Positions 58,013-64,000 of a DNA stretch of 64,000 bases are shown piece by piece; the stretch's first letter is position 1, and each line of letters begins with the position of its first letter. Position numbers and translations under genes: made by a program. Location: positions 9,372,001 through 9,436,000 of the forward strand of contig NC_053046.1 in NCBI RefSeq assembly GCF_003473485.1. The letters are read 5' to 3'. Under the pieces are notes generated by a model. It was not told where the DNA came from. It saw only the letters and a list, made by a program, of their open reading frames with translations, and searched no databases. The stretch is from Medicago truncatula. Its lineage: Eukaryota; Streptophyta; Magnoliopsida; Fabales; Fabaceae.

Positions 58013-58794
58013 GTTAAAACCTTAATTTTGACATGGTCAATACTTACTTGAATGATGTGACACATTCCGACTGTAAATATATTGTTGACTTGACTTTTTA
58101 ATTATTAAAATATTAATAAAATTAAGGGGCCAAAATAAAATTGCTAGATTTTTAACAATAGACGTTGGTGCCATGACTAAGTCGAGATGCTTATGTGTGG
58201 AATGAGTGACTTATGAGCTTTAGTTGTTGAGAGATGACCTTATTTATAGAGGTAAGAGGTAGGTAACCTTTTCCCCTATTATGTGGGGAGTCTATCATGC
58301 AAAAATCGTAATAAGGGATGCAAAAATCGTGATTGAGTTGCTTTTCTTAAGATAGCGGGCTAAAATCATAATAAAGTGGACAAAGTTTGACGGGTATGAA
58401 TTGAGTGCGAGTCGAATACGAAGATTATGGTCCAATATAGTAAAATAGTTATGTGGTTCAGATATATCAGTTTCTCATAATTATTTATCTGACAAGATAT
58501 GATTGAATTCACGTGTAATATTTTTTACATTGACAACATATATAAATTAAATTAAGGTTTATTCCTTCGATTGAACCAAATTAATGATTTATATTTTATG
58601 AACTTTAAATTTACATTTAATTAATATTTTTTAAAGATGTAATTTAATACTATTAATTTTTCTAAAATCACACAGAGATGCTGGTACTAGACCCACATGA
58701 AGCCCAACGGGCCAGCCTGACTCGATCAATTTTTGTTTCGAATCAATTCTTTTTTAATTTAGAATTGAAAACAACTGGAACTAGTATCTACTTC

Positions 58795-58918
58795 TAAGAA
58801 GCAGGTGCAGCGGTAGCTGCAGAATCTTCCACTGGGACATGGACAACTGTGTGGACTGATAACTTATCAGTCTTGATCGTTACAAAGGACGCTGCTACCA
58901 CATCGAACCTGTTGTTGG
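58795..58918 (+). pseudogene. rbcL: Nuclear plastid DNA insertion: rbcL fragment
   Basis: About 124 bases match the chloroplast Rubisco large-subunit gene. They read EAGAAVAAESSTGTWTTVWTD, then, with small changes, the region of [18 protein letters not shown] (..[16 protein letters not shown].. in a shifted frame). A missing base after TVWTD breaks the frame. The flanks are unrelated nuclear sequence. It is an old, short NUPT with no function. Confidence 0.9.
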
Positions 58919-59255
58919 GCTGCACTTCGGCTCGACAATATGGAACCTCCCAACAGCTCTTGTTCCTTTATGAGGTCCTATCGGGAGTTAATTATATTGT
59001 GACAAAAAGACCTAATTGTTTTTGCTTTTTTTTTTTTACGGTTCAACCCATGTTAAAATGTAAGCCAAATGGACTGCTCTAAATCTAAGGGACTAAGTCC
59101 ATTTTGATAGCTCTACAAAATATTCCAGCCACGAAGCAGGGCATTGTGTGATTTTAAACTCGGTCATCTAAATTGATTCGGTCTGTTTTTTGCGGGTTTA
59201 AGAGAGACGAGTTTAAACAGGTTGGGCCGACCCGCTTTGCCATCCTTAACTCTAA

Positions 59256-59433
59256 TGGATTTGGATCCTCTCCTGCATTTTTTGTGCAGCCCCCTCTCCT
59301 TTTCTGATCCAATGGTTGATTGGTTCATAAATAAACAAAAAACAACACTAAAGAGAGAAAATAGGTGAATAAATGGCTTAGATTATGGCAGGACAAACAA
59401 CATGAGAGAAATGGTTGGAGAGGATCCAAGTCC
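59256..59433. mobile_element. MITE with TGGAYTTGGATCCTCTCC inverted ends
   Basis: Ends TGGATTTGGATCCTCTCC and, inverted, TGGACTTGGATCCTCTCC, total about 178 bases. The flank ACTCTAA is present on both sides, giving a 7-8 base target duplication. Non-coding; hAT- or Mutator-like by duplication length. Confidence 0.75.
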
Positions 59434-59941
59434 AACTCTAATGACTAAGTCTATTTTGACAGCTATGCAAAATATTAATGCACTATATATATGTTGCATG
59501 GCGGGTTTTGGCATGGGGAAATCCTTAAATTTCTCCATCTTAGATCAATTTTGTTTTATGTGTGTTATTACCTGTACTCCCTGTCTTTTTATATTTCATT
59601 TCAGACCCTAATTAAAAATAATAATTTGACCCCAATTGTTTTAGTTAATTCATTTATGGGTGGATACTTGGTTTTTTTACCCTCCTCTGTTGAAAAGTCT
59701 AACACCCGTTACTCAATCTCATTTTCAATATACTTAATTGCTAGAAGCTTTTCTTCACTGATACAACTTGAATCCTTCGTTGATTTTGGTGTCTTTGTTG
59801 CGTTTTGTATCCACCAAATCTTGTTCTAGTTGCTGCGTGTTGCCACGTTTCGAAGCGCGGTTGTTGTTCGATCTCGGCGTTGTTGTTGCTGTTCGATTGA
59901 CGCTTTTATACGAACTCAGTTCATCTCTGTTGTTGTTACTA

Positions 59942-62682
59942 ATGGAAGACGAAGCCACATCTGCTACACGCGCTGGCTCGCGGTCAAACGATGACGAAGT
60001 TGATCCAACCCAGGTTTTTTTTTTCTTTTCATTTGTGTTAGTTCTCGTTGATTCTGTATTTTGACCCTTGAATTTTTCCATGATTTTGTTTTCATTATCT
60101 TTTTAAAAATTCAAACATTGCTGTTGCTGATTATTTTGTTTTAAAAATAATTTTATTGTTAACTAATTGTAAATTCAAGTTAACTAATTTCATTTACAAC
60201 TGCTGTTAATTAATTGACACACAATAATTCAATGTTGCTGGTTGTTCTGTTTGTAAATTTTTTTGTTTGTTGTTAATAACTTGTAGGGATTGGAAGACAC
60301 AGTTATAAAAGATTTTTTTTTTATGTTCACTTTTGATTGCAAGATATTTTGTAAATTGGTTTCTAAATTGGTTTTGTTGTTATTAACTTATAGGGATTGG
60401 AAGATAAGTCATTAGATGATGAGTATGGTACTGACTTAAACGAGGAACATCTTGCCAATTCTGGATTTGATCGATGTAATTTTGATGACGATACTGCAGT
60501 TAACGGGCTTCAAGATATATGGAAAGTTGAAGTAAATGAGGCACCTGCTGAGTACATTATGAAATTTCATTTTCCAAATAATGAGGTTGCTTTTGTGTTT
60601 TACAATTGGTACGCTAATGTGAATGGTTTTGCTGCCCGGAAAAGCAAGTTTATGAGGAACATCAAGGGTGAGATAACGCAACAGACTTTCCTTTGCTATA
60701 GAGAAGGTACTAGACAAGTAAAAGTTGATGCAGGGGTGATTAGGAAGCGACGTTCAAAACTACGAACCAGATGTGGTTGCTTGGCAAAATGTCGTGTTCA
60801 TATTGAAGCTACCAATGGGAGATGGTACATCAAATATTTGAATGACGAACACAATCACCCCTTATTGGATGACAAATTTATGGGCATGTTACCTGCACAT
60901 AGGAAGATGACGGAGTATGATATATTGCAAATGAACAACATGAGAAAGGTTGGGATTAGGACCCCTCACATATACGGTTTGTTTGCCAATCAGGCTGGTG
61001 GGTATCAAAAGGTTGGATTCAGAAAAAGAGATATGTATAATCAGTTAGAGAGGCAAAGACGATCTAACATTTCAGATGCAAGTGATGCCCTTGGATTTCT
61101 CGAATCAATGGGATCTACTGATGATAAGATTTTCTGGAAGCATACTGTAGATGAAGATGGAAGATTGGAAAAGTTGATATGGTTTGACGGTGTAGGACAA
61201 ATGGACTATTCTGTGTTTGGTGATGTTTTGGCATTTGACGCTACATATCAAAAGAACAAGTACTTGTGTCCGTTGGTTGTTTTCTCCGGTGTCAATCATC
61301 ACAATCAGAGTATTGTGTTTGGGTCTGCCATTGTTCGTAATGAGACAGAGCAAACATATGTGTGGTTGTTGGAGCAATTTTTGACAGCAATGGGAGGTAA
61401 GAGTCCTACATCAGTCATAACAGATGGAGATTTGTCTATGCGAAATGCAATCAAAAGAGTCTTTCCTGATGCTCACCATAGACTTTGTGCTTGGCACCTT
61501 CTCCGCAATGCAACAAGCAACGTAGGAAATGTCCAATTTGTATCTAGATTAAGACAATGTATGTTGGGTGATTATGATATTGCTGAATTCAAGCGTAAAT
61601 GGGAATCAATGGTAGTTGAATTTTGTGTTGAGGAAAACAAATGGGTAAATGAACTGTATGAGAAGAGGAATATGTGGGCCACTGCTCATATTCGTGGTAA
61701 TTTCTTTGCTGGTTTTAGGACGACTTCTCGTTGTGAGGCTTTGCATTCTCAACTGGGTAAGTATGTTAATTTTCAAAACAATCTTTTGGAGTTTTTACAC
61801 CATTACTTTCGTTGTCTGAGTTTTATGAGGTACAAAGAAGTCGAAGCAGATTTTTCTTCGGTCCATGGGGAGATTTTAATGCAGACTGAATTTCATTCTC
61901 TTGAGAGGTCAGCGGCTAATGTTTATACAAGAGAGATATTTTTGCTATTTCTTCCCGTACTAAAGAAAGCATGCAGATTAAAGGTGTTGGGTGTTAGACA
62001 AACCACAAGTAGTTATATATACACAGTGTCAAAGTATTGTAGAGAAGGGTCAGAATGGCAGGTGTCATATTACCCAGCTAGTCTCGAATTTAAGTGCTCT
62101 TGTTTGAGGTTGGAATCATTGGGTATTCCATGCGAACACTTAATTTATGTAATCACATATTTGGACATTGTAAAACTCCCTGATTGTTTAGTTTTGAAGA
62201 GATGGAGAAAGGACGTGAAGGACTCATTGCCAATTTCAAATGATTGTCTGTCTTCTGCCTGGGACCCATCAATTGTAAGTCAATATGTTGGTATTGTCGA
62301 GCATTGCAAGAGGATGGCATGTGCTGCTGTAAAATGTCGAAATGCAGAGTACGTTCGAAGCACTATAGAGTGGATAAGTACACGTACAGAGACATTGGAG
62401 TCAATTGCTGCAGAGGATATTCCGACTCATTCTGACTTAAACGGTGCTTTCGCAGAAAACTTGATGAACCCATCCCGTGCTAGAACTAAAGGTTGTCGTA
62501 GTGCTGTGCCGTCTGCTAGTAATCGATTAAAGCGACCATCACGTAAAGCACCAGCATGCGGCGTATGTCGTGAAGAAGGTCATAACCGAAAGTGTTGTCC
62601 GGTTCAAAGACGGACCGATGCCATGTCCCAAAATCAAGTTGGCTCAAATGTAATGTATTATGAAGATGAAGAGTGGCAGTAG
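59942..62682 (+). CDS. FAR1-related / Mutator-type transposase-like protein
   Basis: Two exons, 59942-60013 and 60394-62682, joined in phase 0 (..DPTQ/GLEDKS..) to 786 residues. There is no ATG at the start of the large exon, so the small first exon supplies it. Order: an acidic N-terminus; a FAR1-type DNA-binding domain (about 80-180, FYNWYANVNGFAARKS..RCGCLAKCRVHI..HNHPL); a MULE DDE domain with Asp in LAFDATY (about 300), Asp in VITDGD (about 366) and Glu in RCEALHS (about 470); a SWIM zinc finger CSCLRLESLGIPCEHL (about 590); and a C-terminal zinc knuckle CGVCREEGHNRKCC (about 746). Intact DDE residues leave two options: a domesticated FRS-type transcription factor (phytochrome A signalling type) or a live MULE transposase. 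No long TIRs were recognised. Confidence 0.88.
60255..60410 (+). repeat. Duplicated splice-acceptor block in the FAR1-like intron
   Basis: The end of the intron is repeated. 'taacttgtag/GGATTGGAAGA' (acceptor at 60285-60286) and 'taacttatag/GGATTGGAAGA' (acceptor at 60392-60393) are 107 bases apart, each preceded by a 'ttgttgttaa'-like stretch. Only the second keeps the long reading frame; use of the first would shift frame and hit a stop before or near the second acceptor. Confidence 0.7.
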
Positions 62683-63715
62683 CCAAATCCTCACTAGGTA
62701 ATTATGTCATTATTTATATGTAAAATTATCTTAACATATCGATATGGTTGAAGTTATTTGGTACATGTCTATCGGATACATGAAATTTGTTTAATTTTTT
62801 TGTAGGATGACAAGGTCAAGTGCATGTACGAGTTGAAGTATTAGGCCTCCATATTTGCTCTATATTTAAGTTTATTTTGTTGTTTTCATGAAAGACCTAT
62901 GTTAGTTGTTAATTTAATTTCCTTTTCGAATTATTTATTTTACTGTGACCCGTTACTATTAGTAATTTAGTTTGATATCTTTGAAAAATTGAATGATGCA
63001 CTGTTATGGACAGAAAAATCAAAGATGCACCAAAGAGTATATGAATTGTACTGTGTTATTAATTTTGCACAAAGAGAGGTCCAATTTGTATCAAAGATAA
63101 GTCATAATATTCCTTGCTATGATCAACACACACACACACACACTCACTGCTCCCTTTTAAAGGCCTCTTCCTCTTGATACTTGGCATATTTTCTGTTAGC
63201 TTTGTGGGTCCTGATAGGCAGCACTAGTGGCCTCAATATGAGCCATTAAACGTACCATGAAAACATAAGTTGCAACCTAATTGGTTATGCAAGTTTGACT
63301 TATAAAATAGATTTTGCTTAGCAGTATAATGATGAGTTTTTGTTATGTAAAACTAATTTACACTATACATTTCAGTAATATGTTTTATTTGTATTATTTG
63401 AATTACAAAAGTAATAATAATTGTGTGATTATTGTGTACTTACAACAATAAATGGGTTATGGCCCAATTGACCAAAGATGAACCAAAAGTAATAATGACA
63501 CAAACTCCACACTCTTAGATCTGATCACTAGTCTCTGTTTTGATTGGTTTGCCTTTGGATTTTGGGCTGTTTATAATTGCTTATGTGATTTGTCTTTGGA
63601 TCTTGAGTGTGAGTGTGAGTGTGCCTCAAATCATTTTATAGAAATTCATATAGATTTATCTTGATGTATACCAATTCACATGTCATAATTATGAAAAGAG
63701 CCTAATAGATGTATT
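62683..63715. other. 3' flank and spacer after the FAR1-like gene
   Basis: A possible 3' UTR intron runs from GTAATTATG near 62698 to TTTTTGTAG near 62805. A (CA)n microsatellite lies at 63127-63142. No other gene seen. Confidence 0.4.
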
Positions 63716-63790
63716 ATGTTGGCGGTGCAGGCTTTGTATGCTACACACACAGTCTCATCCTCAAACAACAATGAAGTTGACCCAAACCAG
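63716..63790 (+). CDS. First exon of a second FAR1-like gene (cut by window edge)
   Basis: Reads MLAVQALYATHTVSSSNNNEVDPNQ and then GT. The end SSSNNNEVDPNQ/GT matches the end of exon 1 of the gene at 59942 (SRSNDDEVDPTQ/GT), including intron phase and the T-rich intron that follows. The main exon would lie beyond the window. The ATG at 63716 is the first in frame; an acceptor 'tgcag' at about 63726-63730 makes an upstream exon possible. It suggests tandem duplication of the FAR1-like gene. Confidence 0.55.
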
Positions 63791-64000
63791 GTCCGTCTTT
63801 TTCAATTGTTGTTAACCAACCATGCATTTTTATTTATTTTTTTGTTCATCTATGTTAGTTATTGTTTTCTATTGTTGTTAACCAACCATGTATAAGGTTC
63901 AGGTTTGTTTACAGTTCAAAATCTGTAAATTGAAACACAATGATTTAGAGTTACTGGAAATTGGTTTAATAACTTTGTTTGTAGCACAATAAATTTGAAG

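Overview
This is nuclear DNA of a flowering plant, almost certainly a legume close to Medicago, Trifolium or Pisum. The evidence is low-GC spacers, multi-exon genes with GT..AG introns, plant-type snRNA promoters (USE plus TATA), and a mix of plant mobile elements (TRIM, solo LTRs, copia, Mutator, hAT, Stowaway, LINE, SINE). The legume assignment is recognition of protein and LTR families, not a database search.

Left third (1-23 kb): a birth-and-death cluster of DUF241 genes. Three intact single-exon genes lie on + (4285-5139, 15498-16370, 21404-22264). A fourth is cut by the left edge (1-132, -). One 5'-truncated copy lies at 9028-9558, and there are three decayed copies on - (2769-3296, about 14280-14590, about 20390-20600). 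A composite unit recurs three times: U4 snRNA (+), decayed DUF241 copy (-), intact DUF241 gene (+). The U4 copies at 13058 and 19409 keep USE, TATA, Sm site and 3' box; the one at 2017 is only a 5' half. A U1 snRNA gene (17962-18123) lies between units 2 and 3. An F-box pseudogene, a copia pol fossil, a TRIM and a hAT transposase piece are scattered among the units.

Middle (23-37 kb): mobile-element debris. A Mutator-like transposase pseudogene is split by a solo LTR, a long-TIR element lies at 27930-28788, and a LINE remnant at about 30700-31357. It also holds a probable box C/D snoRNA with a site II/telo-box promoter (29210-29569) and a divergent intact DUF241 gene (32701-33618, -). About 3.5 kb before the next gene show nothing recognisable.

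37-50 kb: two intact host genes on -. The first is a 20-exon chromomethylase (CMT3-like CHG DNA methyltransferase, 835 aa when spliced, 37204-43019). The second is a two-exon CYP71-clan cytochrome P450 (501 aa, 48039-49859). A duplicated 1-kb repeat between them carries a second solo LTR of the same family as the one at 24.8 kb.

50-64 kb: a third solo LTR carrying nine copies of a 13-bp near-palindrome, an RNase H-domain fragment, a complete non-autonomous hAT element with 8-bp target duplication, and a nuclear copy of plastid rbcL. An intact two-exon FAR1/MULE-type gene (59942-62682, 786 aa) follows, then what looks like the first exon of a second copy at the right edge. I see no CRISPR array, no operon logic and no clearly new biochemical system. 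The most unusual structure is the repeated U4 snRNA/DUF241 unit.
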